NCBI GenBank assembly: GCA_964398945.1
Contig: CAYNOT010000002.1
Location: 265,628 to 329,627, forward strand
Direction: 5' to 3'
DNA length: 64,000 nucleotides
From: JBGTGG01 sp964398945
GTDB lineage: Bacteria; Bacteroidota; Bacteroidia; Cytophagales; Cyclobacteriaceae
The notes under the pieces are model-generated. The model searched no databases and was not told where the DNA came from. It saw nothing but the letters and a program-made list of their open reading frames with translations. This document shows, piece by piece, positions 1 through 8,758 of the stretch (the first letter of the stretch is position 1; each line of letters starts with the position of its first letter). The position numbers and the translations under genes were made by a program.

Positions 1-1
1 A

Positions 2-307
2 CGCATTTCCACTTTTCAGGCAACTGAACTTTGTGAAGCATTAAAAAAAGTAAACGTGCCCGCTGCCATTATCCAAAACATTCAGGAAGCACTCGATGTA
101 TCCGAAGCAAAAAGCCTTTTTTTGGAGTCAGTTGATGGTGTCAGGGGATTGCGAAGTTTTGTTGCAGAATCGAATGGATTTTCAATGTCCACCCACATTC
201 CCCCACCGCCTCATTTTGGGGAAAATACCAACGAAATCTTATCCAAAACCCTTCATTTTGAAGCTGAAAAGGTGGATAAACTCCGTTCTTTAGGAATCAT
301 TATCTAG
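2..307 (+). CDS. CaiB/BaiF-type CoA-transferase, C-terminal fragment (cut by window edge)
   Basis: An open frame runs in from the left edge and stops at 305-307, so only the last 101 residues are visible. The piece contains VPAAIIQNIQEAL and PPPPHFGENTNEIL, which fit the C-terminal part of family III (CaiB/BaiF) CoA-transferases, where a 'VPAGPV..EAL' stretch is followed by 'PP.LGEHT.E.L' and an ending like 'L...GII'. Members move CoA between an acyl-CoA and a free acid in the cytosol. The substrate cannot be told from this fragment. It is separated from mraZ by 143 bp containing the mraZ promoter, so it is probably an unrelated transcription unit. Confidence 0.7.
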   Translation, partial: RISTFQATELCEALKKVNVPAAIIQNIQEALDVSEAKSLFLESVDGVRGLRSFVAESNGFSMSTHIPPPPHFGENTNEILSKTLHFEAEKVDKLRSLGIII

Positions 308-382
308 CTCCACACCTTATTTCAATCGATTTTGAACGCCAAAAACAGGTGTTTTACGTGCTTTTTTGTTCATTTATGTAAA

Positions 383-409
383 AAAGTGGGTGAAAGTGGT
401 AGAAAGTGG
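383..409 (+). promoter_or_regulatory. Three MraZ boxes upstream of mraZ
   Basis: AAAGTGG occurs three times at 383-389, 393-399 and 403-409, with an exact 10-bp period, so all copies lie on one face of the helix. MraZ is known to bind three direct repeats ahead of its own operon: TGGGN-type boxes in E. coli and AAAGTG[T/G]N3 in Mycoplasma. The boxes sit 13-39 bp upstream of the -7 element at 422-429, over the expected -33 region. That position fits autoregulation of the dcw cluster by MraZ. Confidence 0.8.
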
Positions 410-421
410 AGTAAAATTATC

Positions 422-429
422 TAAGTTTG
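422..429 (+). promoter_or_regulatory. Putative -7 element of the dcw promoter
   Basis: TAAGTTTG matches the Bacteroidota -7 consensus TAnnTTTG and lies 21 bp before the mraZ ATG. No clear -33 TTTG is seen at the usual distance; that position is taken by the MraZ boxes. Confidence 0.55.
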
Positions 430-450
430 TTTTAGACAACCACTACGTCT

Positions 451-894
451 ATGACCTTTTTCACAAGTGAATACGAAGGCAAGCTCGATGCAAAAGGCAG
501 GATTGTACTGCCGGCCCGCATTAAGGCTCAACTTCCCGACAGCGGAGGCCAGGAACTGGTCATCCGGAAGGGCTTTGAGCAATGCCTGATTATTTACCCT
601 ATGGTGGAATTCAAGAAGGTCTTCTCAAAAATTTCCGGATTAAGCGAATTCAACGAAGAGTATAGAAAACTTCAGCGAAACTTCTTCAGCGGGACCTTTA
701 CCGTGGAGTTGGATGGAAACGGACGCTTCCTCATCCCAAAAAATATGCTTGCCTACGCTCAACTTGAGAAGGATTGTGTATTGGTGGGGATGGGAAACAA
801 AGTTGAAATCTGGAACCCATCGGTCTATGAGAAGCACATGATCAGCGATCCTGGTGAGTTGTCGAAGTTAGCGCAGAAATATTTGGACGAGTAA
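451..894 (+). CDS. mraZ: Transcriptional regulator MraZ
   Basis: 147 residues, the usual MraZ length. Two SpoVT/AbrB-like halves are visible, each with its signature: DAKGRIVLPA at about residues 13-22 and DGNGRFLIPK at about 88-97. MraZ is a ring-forming DNA-binding protein that controls the dcw operon and antagonises RsmH effects in other bacteria. It is the first gene of the cluster, directly behind three AAAGTGG boxes that should be its own operator. rsmH begins 8 bp after its stop, so the two are surely co-transcribed. Confidence 0.95.
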   Translation: MTFFTSEYEGKLDAKGRIVLPARIKAQLPDSGGQELVIRKGFEQCLIIYPMVEFKKVFSKISGLSEFNEEYRKLQRNFFSGTFTVELDGNGRFLIPKNMLAYAQLEKDCVLVGMGNKVEIWNPSVYEKHMISDPGELSKLAQKYLDE

Positions 895-901
895 GGGAGG
901 T

Positions 902-1810
902 ATGGCTTCCAGTTATCACAACCCAGTAATGCTCAGCCAATGTGTTGACGCGTTGAATATTCATGCCGATGGAATTTATGTTGATGTCACGTTTGGTGGT
1001 GGTGGACACAGCATGAAAATCCTGGAAGAGCTAACAACGGGGAGATTAATAGCTTTCGATCAAGATGATGATGCAAAGCGACAAGCGGAAAATATCCGAC
1101 ACCGTTCTTTTACATTTTGCCAGGCGAATTTCAAATACCTGAAAAAGTATTTAAAGTTGAACGGGATCACGAAAGTGGATGGGATACTAGCGGATTTGGG
1201 AATCTCTTCACACCAGATAGATTCTCCCGATCGTGGATTTTCAACCCGTTTCGATGGGCCGTTGGATATGCGGATGGACAAAGGAGGATCACTTACGGCA
1301 GCGAAAATTTTGAACGGGTATGATGAACCTTCCCTTCATAAAATTTTCGGGATGTACGGGGAAGTGAAAAACGCAAAAACAGTAGCTGCAAAAATTTGCC
1401 AGGAGCGGGTGAGAATCCCATTCCACCGAACGGAAGATTTAAAAAAGGCACTTCAAGGAATTGCACCGCGAGGGAAAGAGAATAAATACTTCGCGCAAAT
1501 TTTTCAAGCGTTGCGAATTGAAGTAAACGCAGAGTTGAAGGCCCTGGAAGAATTTTTACTACAGTGTGGGGAGGTGATGAATGAAGGAGGAAGACTGGTG
1601 GTACTATCGTACCACTCACTTGAAGACAGGATGGTGAAGAACTACATAGGCAAAGGAAAGATATTCGGTGAAGTAGAGAAAGATTTTTACGGAAACCAAC
1701 TGAGGCCTTTTCGTGCGGTAAATAAAAAACCAATTGAAGCTTCGGCAGAAGAAATAGAAACAAACAATAGGGCGAGAAGTGCAAAACTTCGGGTTGCTGA
1801 AAAAATATAA
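902..1810 (+). CDS. rsmH: 16S rRNA (cytosine1402-N4)-methyltransferase RsmH
   Basis: 302 residues. HNPVML at the N-terminus and the SAM-binding loop VDVTFGGGGHS at about residues 27-37 are diagnostic, followed by ADLGISSHQID and the late GGRLVVLSYHSLEDR motif. RsmH methylates N4 of C1402 in the ribosomal P site and uses SAM. A purine-rich GGGAGG ends one base before the ATG, too close for a normal Shine-Dalgarno spacing. It is tightly coupled to mraZ upstream and to ftsL downstream (1 bp gap). Confidence 0.95.
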   Translation: MASSYHNPVMLSQCVDALNIHADGIYVDVTFGGGGHSMKILEELTTGRLIAFDQDDDAKRQAENIRHRSFTFCQANFKYLKKYLKLNGITKVDGILADLGISSHQIDSPDRGFSTRFDGPLDMRMDKGGSLTAAKILNGYDEPSLHKIFGMYGEVKNAKTVAAKICQERVRIPFHRTEDLKKALQGIAPRGKENKYFAQIFQALRIEVNAELKALEEFLLQCGEVMNEGGRLVVLSYHSLEDRMVKNYIGKGKIFGEVEKDFYGNQLRPFRAVNKKPIEASAEEIETNNRARSAKLRVAEKI

Positions 1811-1811
1811 G

Positions 1812-2204
1812 ATGGGAAATACATTTAGGATCGGGAAAAAGAAAGGCAACATGGGAGGGGCAACATCTTCCAGTGGAAAAGCTGGCTTCTTTTCAGGGAT
1901 CGAAAGGCGGTTGAAGTTGGAGAATTATTTTGAAGAAGGTTTTCCTGTCCAATACCTCCCGAAGATTTTATTTGTTCTTTTTCTCGGGTTGATCTACATC
2001 GGCAACACACACTATGCAGAAAAGACTGTACGTAAAATCAACACATTGCAAAATGATGTGGAAGACCTTCGTGCCGATTATACCACATTGAAATCGGATT
2101 TGATGTTTGCGAGCAAGCAATCAGAAGTGGCAAAAAAAGTAAAAGCAATAGGGTTAAAAGAAAGTTTGATACCGCCCAGTAAAATTGAAGTAGGAAGAAG
2201 GTGA
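1812..2204 (+). CDS. ftsL: FtsL-like divisome membrane protein
   Basis: 130 residues from the ATG at 1812. An in-frame start at 1779 also exists but would overlap rsmH by 32 bp. The layout is that of FtsL: a cytosolic basic N-terminus, one membrane span (ILFVLFLGLIYIGN, about residues 52-65), then a leucine-zipper-like coiled coil in the periplasm (VRKINTLQNDVEDLRADYTTLKSDL). FtsL sequences diverge, so identity rests mainly on position between rsmH and ftsI and on topology. Its stop overlaps the GTG of ftsI by 4 bp, implying translational coupling. Confidence 0.8.
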   Translation: MGNTFRIGKKKGNMGGATSSSGKAGFFSGIERRLKLENYFEEGFPVQYLPKILFVLFLGLIYIGNTHYAEKTVRKINTLQNDVEDLRADYTTLKSDLMFASKQSEVAKKVKAIGLKESLIPPSKIEVGRR

Positions 2205-4291
2205 ATATTAAGAAGTCCATATTATTACGTGTACGCGTAGCATTTTTGTTTGTGTTCCTTTTCACGATCGCCATTATTGTGAAGACGGGACATATCCAAT
2301 TTGTGGAAGGGGAGAAGTGGGTGAAGATGGGGGAGCGTATCTCTTTTGACTATAGAGAAGTAAAAGCAACACGCGGAAATATCTATTCGGATAACGGAAG
2401 CTTATTGGCAACTTCACTACCGTTTTATAAAGTAGCATTTGATGCCACTTTGGCAAAGGATGATGTCTTTAAGAACGGAGTAGAAGAGCTAGCCAATAAC
2501 TTGTCTAAATTTTACAAAGACAAATCGAAAACAGAATACAAGCGCCTTTTACAGGATGCCCGTGCATCGGGAAAACAATATGTAATCCTTAATCGCACGC
2601 GTATTGATTATCAAGATAAAAAAGCAATGATGGACTGGCCAATTTTTCGCGAAGGCAGACTTCGTGGCGGGGCCATCTTTGAAAAGGTTGATTTACGCTA
2701 TCGTCCATTTTCAAACCTTAGCAGCAGGACCATCGGTTTTGTAAATGAAAACGATAAAGGTGCCGGATTGGAATTCAGTTTCAACAAACAACTCGGTGGA
2801 CAAAATGGATATGCGTACTACCAAAAAATTTCCGGGGGTGTTTGGAAACCGGTTTTTGATGCGAGCAATGTAAAAGCAATTAATGGGTACGATATTCAAA
2901 CAACACTGGATATCAATTTGCAAGATGTTGCCGAAACGGCCCTTCTTCAGGCCATGCAGCAACACAATGCTGATGACGGACTGGTGATTGTAATGGAAGT
3001 GGAGACGGGAGAGGTAAAAGCAATTTCAAATTTAAGCAGTAATGGAAAGGGCTATTTTTTCGAAAAGTACAACTACGCAACGGCTGGACTTTTCGAGCCT
3101 GGTTCCACTTTTAAATTGGTAACGATGATGGCCTTGCTGGAAGACACCAGCATTGAACTTACCGATAGTATTGATACCGGAAATGGCGAATACACTTTTT
3201 ATAATAAAAAAGTAAGGGATCATGAAGAAGGTGGGCTTGGGAAGGTAACTATTCAGGGGGCCTTCGAGCATTCATCGAATGTTGCTATGGCAAAGTTGGT
3301 GGATAAGCATTTTAGTGCACGTCCTCAAAAATTTGTGGACTACACTGATCGGTTGAAACTCTCCCAACCAATGGGAATTCAAATTACAGGTGAACCAATG
3401 CCAAAAATCAAACGGCCAGGTGAAAAAGGTTGGAGTGGAATTAGCCTGCCGTGGATGGCACATGGTTATGGATTTGAAATAACCCCGCTCCATACGCTTG
3501 CGCTTTTCAATGCTGTGGCGAATGACGGAAAGATGATAAAACCCATTTTTGTTCGCTCGGTAAAAAAGGCTGACAAAGTAATTGAAGAATACGAAACCGA
3601 AGTCTTAAATAAAAAAATATGTTCAAGCAAGACCTTAACCAAACTGAAGCTTTTATTGGAAGGTGTTGTTCAGAACGGAACCGCGCAAAGCATAAAGGGA
3701 AGTCACTATCAGATTGCCGGTAAAACAGGAACTGCCCAAATTCTGGAGAAAGGCCGGTATACGCGTAAATACATTACCTCTTTTGCGGGATACTTTCCAG
3801 CGCATAATCCAAAGTATAGTGCGATTGTCTTGATAAAAAACCCGCGCGGTTGGCAACAGTATGGAAGTAATGTAGCGGCACCTGTTTTCAAAGAAATAGC
3901 AGACAATATTTATGCACGTGATATTCAAATGCACCAAGCCCTGGCATTTAAAAGATTAAATGAACCGGGTGTGTTTCCGGTAATCCGTGCCGGGTACAAA
4001 GATGATTTAACAATGATTTGCAATGAACTTGGAATTTCCAATCACGCAAAAGTTGAGGAAGAGTGGGTACGTGCAGTTCGAAATGGGAATGCTGTTGACT
4101 GGGATAAAAATATTGGTGGAAAAGGGGTTGTTCCGGATGTTACCGGAATGACGTTCCGTGATGCAATTTATTTGCTCGAAAGCACGGGGCTTCGTGTTTC
4201 ATTTGAAGGGAACGGGAGAGTAGCAACGCAATCGATTACCCCGGGCGCAAAGTTTACGAACGGAGCAAGAATTTATTTAAAGCTAAGCTGA
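2201..4291 (+). CDS. ftsI: Division-specific peptidoglycan transpeptidase FtsI (PBP3-like) with PASTA domain
   Basis: 696 residues from a GTG overlapping the ftsL stop. It has an N-terminal membrane anchor (about 8-28), a PBP dimerisation region beginning at REVKATRGNIYS, then the transpeptidase domain with the acylated serine in STFK (302-305), SSN (358-360) and KTG (GKTGTAQ, about 510). A C-terminal PASTA repeat (VVPDVTGMTFRDAIYLL to the end) is typical of Bacteroidota FtsI. It cross-links septal peptidoglycan in the periplasm with FtsW. Next gene murE starts 2 bp later. Confidence 0.93.
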   Translation: MNIKKSILLRVRVAFLFVFLFTIAIIVKTGHIQFVEGEKWVKMGERISFDYREVKATRGNIYSDNGSLLATSLPFYKVAFDATLAKDDVFKNGVEELANNLSKFYKDKSKTEYKRLLQDARASGKQYVILNRTRIDYQDKKAMMDWPIFREGRLRGGAIFEKVDLRYRPFSNLSSRTIGFVNENDKGAGLEFSFNKQLGGQNGYAYYQKISGGVWKPVFDASNVKAINGYDIQTTLDINLQDVAETALLQAMQQHNADDGLVIVMEVETGEVKAISNLSSNGKGYFFEKYNYATAGLFEPGSTFKLVTMMALLEDTSIELTDSIDTGNGEYTFYNKKVRDHEEGGLGKVTIQGAFEHSSNVAMAKLVDKHFSARPQKFVDYTDRLKLSQPMGIQITGEPMPKIKRPGEKGWSGISLPWMAHGYGFEITPLHTLALFNAVANDGKMIKPIFVRSVKKADKVIEEYETEVLNKKICSSKTLTKLKLLLEGVVQNGTAQSIKGSHYQIAGKTGTAQILEKGRYTRKYITSFAGYFPAHNPKYSAIVLIKNPRGWQQYGSNVAAPVFKEIADNIYARDIQMHQALAFKRLNEPGVFPVIRAGYKDDLTMICNELGISNHAKVEEEWVRAVRNGNAVDWDKNIGGKGVVPDVTGMTFRDAIYLLESTGLRVSFEGNGRVATQSITPGAKFTNGARIYLKLS

Positions 4292-4293
4292 AC

Positions 4294-5757
4294 GTGAACA
4301 TCCTTAAAGACATATTGTATAAAGTATCGATTACCTCCACGTATGGAAACATGGACGTGGAAGTAAAAGGTGTGGCTTTTGATTCGCGAAAAGTAGAAGC
4401 AGGATATTTATTTGTTGCCGTTGTGGGAACACAAAGTGACGGCCATGCTTTCATCTCAAAGGCAATTGAACGAGGTGCAACCACTGTTGTTTGTGAAAAC
4501 CTTCCGGAGACTATTGAAGAACACATCACGTATATCGAAGTAAAAAGCAGTGCGCACGCACTGGGCATCATTTCGGCAAATTATTATAACAACCCTTCGG
4601 CCAAGCTTTCCGTGATTGGTGTTACCGGCACAAATGGAAAGACCACTGTCGCTACATTGCTTTTTTCACTTTACACATCATTGGGATATCCTGCTGGTTT
4701 GATTAGTACTGTCGAAAACAGGATTACGGATTCAGTAATTCCATCAAGCCATACTACTCCGGATCCATTGCAATTGAATGGACTCTTGGCACAAATGCTG
4801 GATGCTGGTTGTCAGTATGTTTTTATGGAAGTAAGTTCCCATGCCATTGATCAGGAACGCATTGCCGGTTTAAATTTTAAGGGAGGAATCTTCACCAACA
4901 TCACGCACGATCACCTGGATTATCATAAGACATTCGAAAATTATATTCTCGCAAAGAAAAAGTTTTTTGATGGATTGAATAGCGATGCCTTCGCATTGGT
5001 AAACGCGGACGATAAACGTGGGATGGTGATGTTGCAAAACACCAAAGCAAAGAAGCAATCTTTTGGCTTGCGGAAAATCGTTGATTTCAAGGGGAAAATA
5101 GTAACCAATTCAATTGAAGGATTGGAACTTGAAATCGCCAATAAGCATGTATGGTTTCAATTGATCGGGGATTTTAATGCATACAATCTGCTTGCTGTTT
5201 ATGGTACTGCCATTCTTTTAGGAGAAGACAGCGATGAAGTGCTTACAAAATTGTCGGCATTAAAGGCCGCGACAGGAAGGTTTGAATTGGTGGAACCGGG
5301 ATCTCGCTTTACTGCTATTGTTGATTATGCACATACACCCGATGCACTTAAAAATGTATTGGAAACGATCGCTTCATTCCGTTCAGGAAACGAGCAGGTG
5401 ATTACAGTGGTAGGGTGTGGCGGCAACAGGGATAAGACGAAGCGACCACTAATGGCATCGATCGCGTGTCGGTTTAGTGACAAGGTAGTGTTGACTTCTG
5501 ATAATCCGCGTGATGAAGATCCCATGGAAATTATCCATGAGATGCAAACCGGAATTGGCCCCAGCCATGCGAGAAAAACATTGGTGATGGCCGATCGGGA
5601 AGAAGCAATTAAAACAGCTTGCATGATGGCAAAAGAAAATGACATCGTGTTGGTGGCAGGAAAAGGTCACGAGACCTATCAGGAAATCAAAGGAGTGAAA
5701 TATCCTTTCGATGATCGGGAGGTGGTGAAACGGATGATAAAACTGTTTGCTAATTAA
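4294..5757 (+). CDS. murE: UDP-MurNAc-L-Ala-D-Glu: meso-diaminopimelate ligase MurE
   Basis: 487 residues from a GTG start 2 bp after ftsI. The Mur-ligase ATP loop GVTGTNGKTT lies at about 107-116, followed by the HTTPD substrate loop and the C-terminal TSDNPRDEDP. The DNPR tetrad is the known signature for adding meso-diaminopimelate rather than lysine, so this organism should have DAP-type peptidoglycan. The gene ends just before the only non-dcw insertion in the cluster. Confidence 0.94.
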   Translation: MNILKDILYKVSITSTYGNMDVEVKGVAFDSRKVEAGYLFVAVVGTQSDGHAFISKAIERGATTVVCENLPETIEEHITYIEVKSSAHALGIISANYYNNPSAKLSVIGVTGTNGKTTVATLLFSLYTSLGYPAGLISTVENRITDSVIPSSHTTPDPLQLNGLLAQMLDAGCQYVFMEVSSHAIDQERIAGLNFKGGIFTNITHDHLDYHKTFENYILAKKKFFDGLNSDAFALVNADDKRGMVMLQNTKAKKQSFGLRKIVDFKGKIVTNSIEGLELEIANKHVWFQLIGDFNAYNLLAVYGTAILLGEDSDEVLTKLSALKAATGRFELVEPGSRFTAIVDYAHTPDALKNVLETIASFRSGNEQVITVVGCGGNRDKTKRPLMASIACRFSDKVVLTSDNPRDEDPMEIIHEMQTGIGPSHARKTLVMADREEAIKTACMMAKENDIVLVAGKGHETYQEIKGVKYPFDDREVVKRMIKLFAN

Positions 5758-5771
5758 TGATTTAATAATTT

Positions 5772-6148
5772 CTAATTACTAATGAGAAACTATACGGATA
5801 ATTTGATTGTAAAAATGACATTTCAGTTTGCACTGGATATCATGAATTTCTGTGAGCTCTTGAGAAATGACAGAAGATATGCATTTGCCGATCAAGTTTT
5901 GAGATCGGGATGTTCAATTGGAGCAAATGTAAAGGAAGCACAAAACGCTGAAAGTAAAGCAGATTTTATACACAAGTTAAAGATTGCAAATAAGGAAGCT
6001 GAGGAAACTGAGTACTGGTTGGAGCTTTGTCAGTTTTCTAAAGATTACCCAAAACCGGGGGCGTTATTAGAGAATATTGAAAGTATTTTAAAAGTGATCG
6101 GAAAAATTGTTTCGACAAGCAGAAAGACAAAATTGAATTAGTAATTAG
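5772..6148 (+). repeat. 12-bp inverted repeat bracketing the four-helix-bundle gene
   Basis: CTAATTACTAAT at 5772-5783 is the exact reverse complement of ATTAGTAATTAG at 6137-6148. The left arm overlaps the ATG (5782-5784) and the right arm overlaps the TAG stop (6139-6141). AT-rich extensions of similar sequence lie outside both arms (around 5761-5771 and 6149-6173). The arrangement looks like the ends of an inserted cassette, or a structure that could loop the whole gene out of the dcw transcript. Confidence 0.75.
5782..6141 (+). CDS. Four-helix-bundle protein (23S rRNA-intervening-sequence family)
   Basis: 119 residues, all helical. RSGCSIGANVKEAQNAES followed by FIHKLKIANKEAEETEYWL is the hallmark of the S23/'four helix bundle' family, first found inside 23S rRNA intervening sequences and scattered as single genes in Bacteroidota. 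Its biochemical role is unknown. It sits between murE and mraY, where the dcw order is otherwise strictly conserved, and its coding ends coincide with a perfect 12-bp inverted repeat. The orientation matches the operon, so transcription continues through it. Confidence 0.88.
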   Translation: MRNYTDNLIVKMTFQFALDIMNFCELLRNDRRYAFADQVLRSGCSIGANVKEAQNAESKADFIHKLKIANKEAEETEYWLELCQFSKDYPKPGALLENIESILKVIGKIVSTSRKTKLN

Positions 6149-6173
6149 TAATTATAGAATTAGAAATTAACAA

Positions 6174-7406
6174 ATGTTATACTATTTGTTCGATTATTTG
6201 GATAAACAACTAGACCTGATAGGAGCAGGGGTGTTCAAGTACATCTCATTCCGGGCGGGTATGGCGGCAGTGTTTTCGTTGGTCATTACGATTGTTTTTG
6301 GCAGCAGCCTGATTAAATTTTTGCAAAAGAAACAAGTGGGTGAAGAAATTCGTGACTTGGGCCTCGAAGGGCAAGCGAAGAAAAAGGGAACCCCTACAAT
6401 GGGCGGCTTGATAATCATTGCTGCAATCCTGGTTCCAACACTACTGTTTGCGCAACTAACCAATGTGTATGTAATACTCCTGATCATATCTACAGTATGG
6501 TTGGGGCTGATTGGTTTTCTTGATGATTACATAAAAGTTTTTAAGAAAGACAAAGAAGGGTTGGCAGGACGGTTTAAAATTGTTGGCCAGGTGGGCCTTG
6601 GATTAATTGTGGGGTTGGTACTTTACTTCAATGACAGTGTTGTTATCCGGGAGGTAAATCCCGCAGCGGTGGGCATTGTGGCGCAAGATGGAATCCAGGA
6701 TGATGAAATTGAAAAGATAGGATATCACGATGTTCGTTCTACGAAGACAACTGTTCCGTTCATGAAGAACAATGAACTGGATTATGGAAACCTCATTCCT
6801 TTTTTGCCGAAAGACTATACCTGGATTGTTTACGTATTGGTCGTGATTATAGTGATCACCGGAGTATCGAATGGTGCAAACTTAACGGATGGAATTGATG
6901 GGCTTGCAGCAGGTGCATCTGGGATAATCGCGCTTACGCTGGCCATCTTCGCATACCTGTCTGGCCGTGTCGATTTTAGTAGTTATTTAAATATTATGTA
7001 CATCCCTAACCTGGCGGAGTTGGTAATTTTTTGCTCCGCTTTGGTAGGGGCGTGTTTGGGGTTTCTTTGGTACAATGCATTTCCTGCACAAGTATTTATG
7101 GGCGATACCGGCAGCTTAACACTTGGTGGTGTGATCGCAGTGGTAGCATTGGCGATCCGTAAAGAATTGTTGATCCCGGCACTGTGTGGGATTTTCCTGA
7201 TCGAAAGTTTATCGGTGATGTTGCAGGTAGCGTATTTCAAGTATACCAAGAAGAAAACCGGGGAAGGGAAACGGATATTCCTGATGGCTCCATTGCACCA
7301 TCATTACCAAAAGAAATCATTCCACGAATCTAAAATCGTAACCCGGTTTTGGATTGTAGGGATTTTATTGGCGATTGTTACACTAGCAACCCTCAAACTA
7401 AGATGA
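6174..7406 (+). CDS. mraY: Phospho-N-acetylmuramoyl-pentapeptide-transferase MraY
   Basis: 410 residues with about ten membrane spans. GLIGFLDDYIKV, ANLTDGIDGLAAG, FMGDTGSLTLGG and the HHH motif in APLHHHYQKK are the MraY active-site signatures. The enzyme moves phospho-MurNAc-pentapeptide onto undecaprenyl phosphate to give lipid I at the inner face of the membrane. A loop of about 60 residues between spans (roughly 155-215) lengthens it relative to the E. coli enzyme (360), as is common in Bacteroidota. Its TGA overlaps the murD ATG. Confidence 0.95.
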   Translation: MLYYLFDYLDKQLDLIGAGVFKYISFRAGMAAVFSLVITIVFGSSLIKFLQKKQVGEEIRDLGLEGQAKKKGTPTMGGLIIIAAILVPTLLFAQLTNVYVILLIISTVWLGLIGFLDDYIKVFKKDKEGLAGRFKIVGQVGLGLIVGLVLYFNDSVVIREVNPAAVGIVAQDGIQDDEIEKIGYHDVRSTKTTVPFMKNNELDYGNLIPFLPKDYTWIVYVLVVIIVITGVSNGANLTDGIDGLAAGASGIIALTLAIFAYLSGRVDFSSYLNIMYIPNLAELVIFCSALVGACLGFLWYNAFPAQVFMGDTGSLTLGGVIAVVALAIRKELLIPALCGIFLIESLSVMLQVAYFKYTKKKTGEGKRIFLMAPLHHHYQKKSFHESKIVTRFWIVGILLAIVTLATLKLR

Positions 7407-8758
7407 TAAATAAACTTGTCATATTGGGTGCAGGCGAAAGTGGAACAGGGGCAGCGTTGCTTGCAAAAGCCAAAGGCTACGCAGTATTTGTTTCGGATGA
7501 GGGAATGATCAAGGAAAAATACAAGCAGGAACTGGAGTGCAATTCTATTTTGTTTGAGGAAAGCACTCATTCATTGGATCGTATTCTTGCTGCTGATCTG
7601 ATCATTAAGAGCCCGGGAATTCCTGAAAAGGTGGAAGTTATCAAGAGAGCGAAAGAGGCGGGTATTGAAATCATTGATGAAATCGAGTTTGCATTCAGGC
7701 ATTTGACCGGAAAAGTAATCGCGATCACCGGAACCAATGGAAAGACAACAACAACATTACTAACCTATCATCTGTTGAAAGAAGCCGGGTTTAGCGTTGC
7801 CCTTGCCGGGAATGTTGGGGAAAGCCTGGCAAGAAAAGTTGCGGATGGAAACCATGATTGGTATGTGGTTGAGATGAGCAGTTTCCAATTGGACGGAACG
7901 AAGACGTTTAAACCAGCGATAGGAATTTTATTGAACATCACGCCCGATCATTTGGATCGATACGCGTACTCGATGAAAAACTATGTCGACTCCAAGTTTC
8001 AATTGGTAAAGAACATGGACAGGGAGCAAAACCTTATATTTTTTGATGAAGATAATTTGGTTGCTTCTCAAATCGCAAAAAGAAATGTCAGGGCATCATT
8101 GTTGGCTATTTCCATACATGGAAATGAAAATGCTACCGCATTTTATGATGGATCGGCAATGTGTTTTGAAAATGGATTAAAAATTCCTCAATCGGATACA
8201 ACATTAAAAGGCTCCCATAATTTGATCAACACCATGGCCGCAGTTACCGCTGCTGTGAAAGCTGGTGTTAACGAGAAGCAAATTAAGTTGGCATTGAAAA
8301 CATTTGTAAATGCACCGCATCGCTTGGAGCATGTAGCCAACATCAAAGGTGTTGATTTTGTCAACGACTCAAAAGCGACAAATGTGGATTCAGTTGTATA
8401 TGCATTGGGAAGTTTTACAAACCCCATCATTTGGGTTGCGGGTGGAGTAGATAAAGGAAATGATTATGATCTCATTCATCAATTAGTGGAAGAACGCGTG
8501 AAGGCATTGGTGTGTTTAGGAAAAGATAATGCAAAGCTAAAAAATTATTTTGCGGATAAAGTGGGGCAAATTGAAGAGACACAAAGTGTTTATGAGTTGG
8601 TGCGAATTGCATTAGCGGTGGCAGAAGCCGGTGATGTTGTATTGTTGTCACCAGCATGTGCAAGTTTTGATCTTTTTAAAAATTATGAAGACCGTGGTGA
8701 TCAATTTCGCACGGAAGTATTGGCATTGAAAAAAGAAATAGAAAACGAGTTCGTATGA
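7403..8758 (+). CDS. murD: UDP-MurNAc-L-alanine: D-glutamate ligase MurD
   Basis: 451 residues from the ATG at 7403, which overlaps the mraY stop as ATGA; a longer frame upstream lies wholly inside mraY and is rejected. The N-terminal Rossmann loop VILGAGESGTGAA, the ATP loop AITGTNGKTTTT (about 110-121) and FVNDSKATNVDSV identify MurD. It adds D-Glu to UDP-MurNAc-L-Ala in the cytosol. It overlaps ftsW by 4 bp. Confidence 0.94.
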   Translation: MINKLVILGAGESGTGAALLAKAKGYAVFVSDEGMIKEKYKQELECNSILFEESTHSLDRILAADLIIKSPGIPEKVEVIKRAKEAGIEIIDEIEFAFRHLTGKVIAITGTNGKTTTTLLTYHLLKEAGFSVALAGNVGESLARKVADGNHDWYVVEMSSFQLDGTKTFKPAIGILLNITPDHLDRYAYSMKNYVDSKFQLVKNMDREQNLIFFDEDNLVASQIAKRNVRASLLAISIHGNENATAFYDGSAMCFENGLKIPQSDTTLKGSHNLINTMAAVTAAVKAGVNEKQIKLALKTFVNAPHRLEHVANIKGVDFVNDSKATNVDSVVYALGSFTNPIIWVAGGVDKGNDYDLIHQLVEERVKALVCLGKDNAKLKNYFADKVGQIEETQSVYELVRIALAVAEAGDVVLLSPACASFDLFKNYEDRGDQFRTEVLALKKEIENEFV

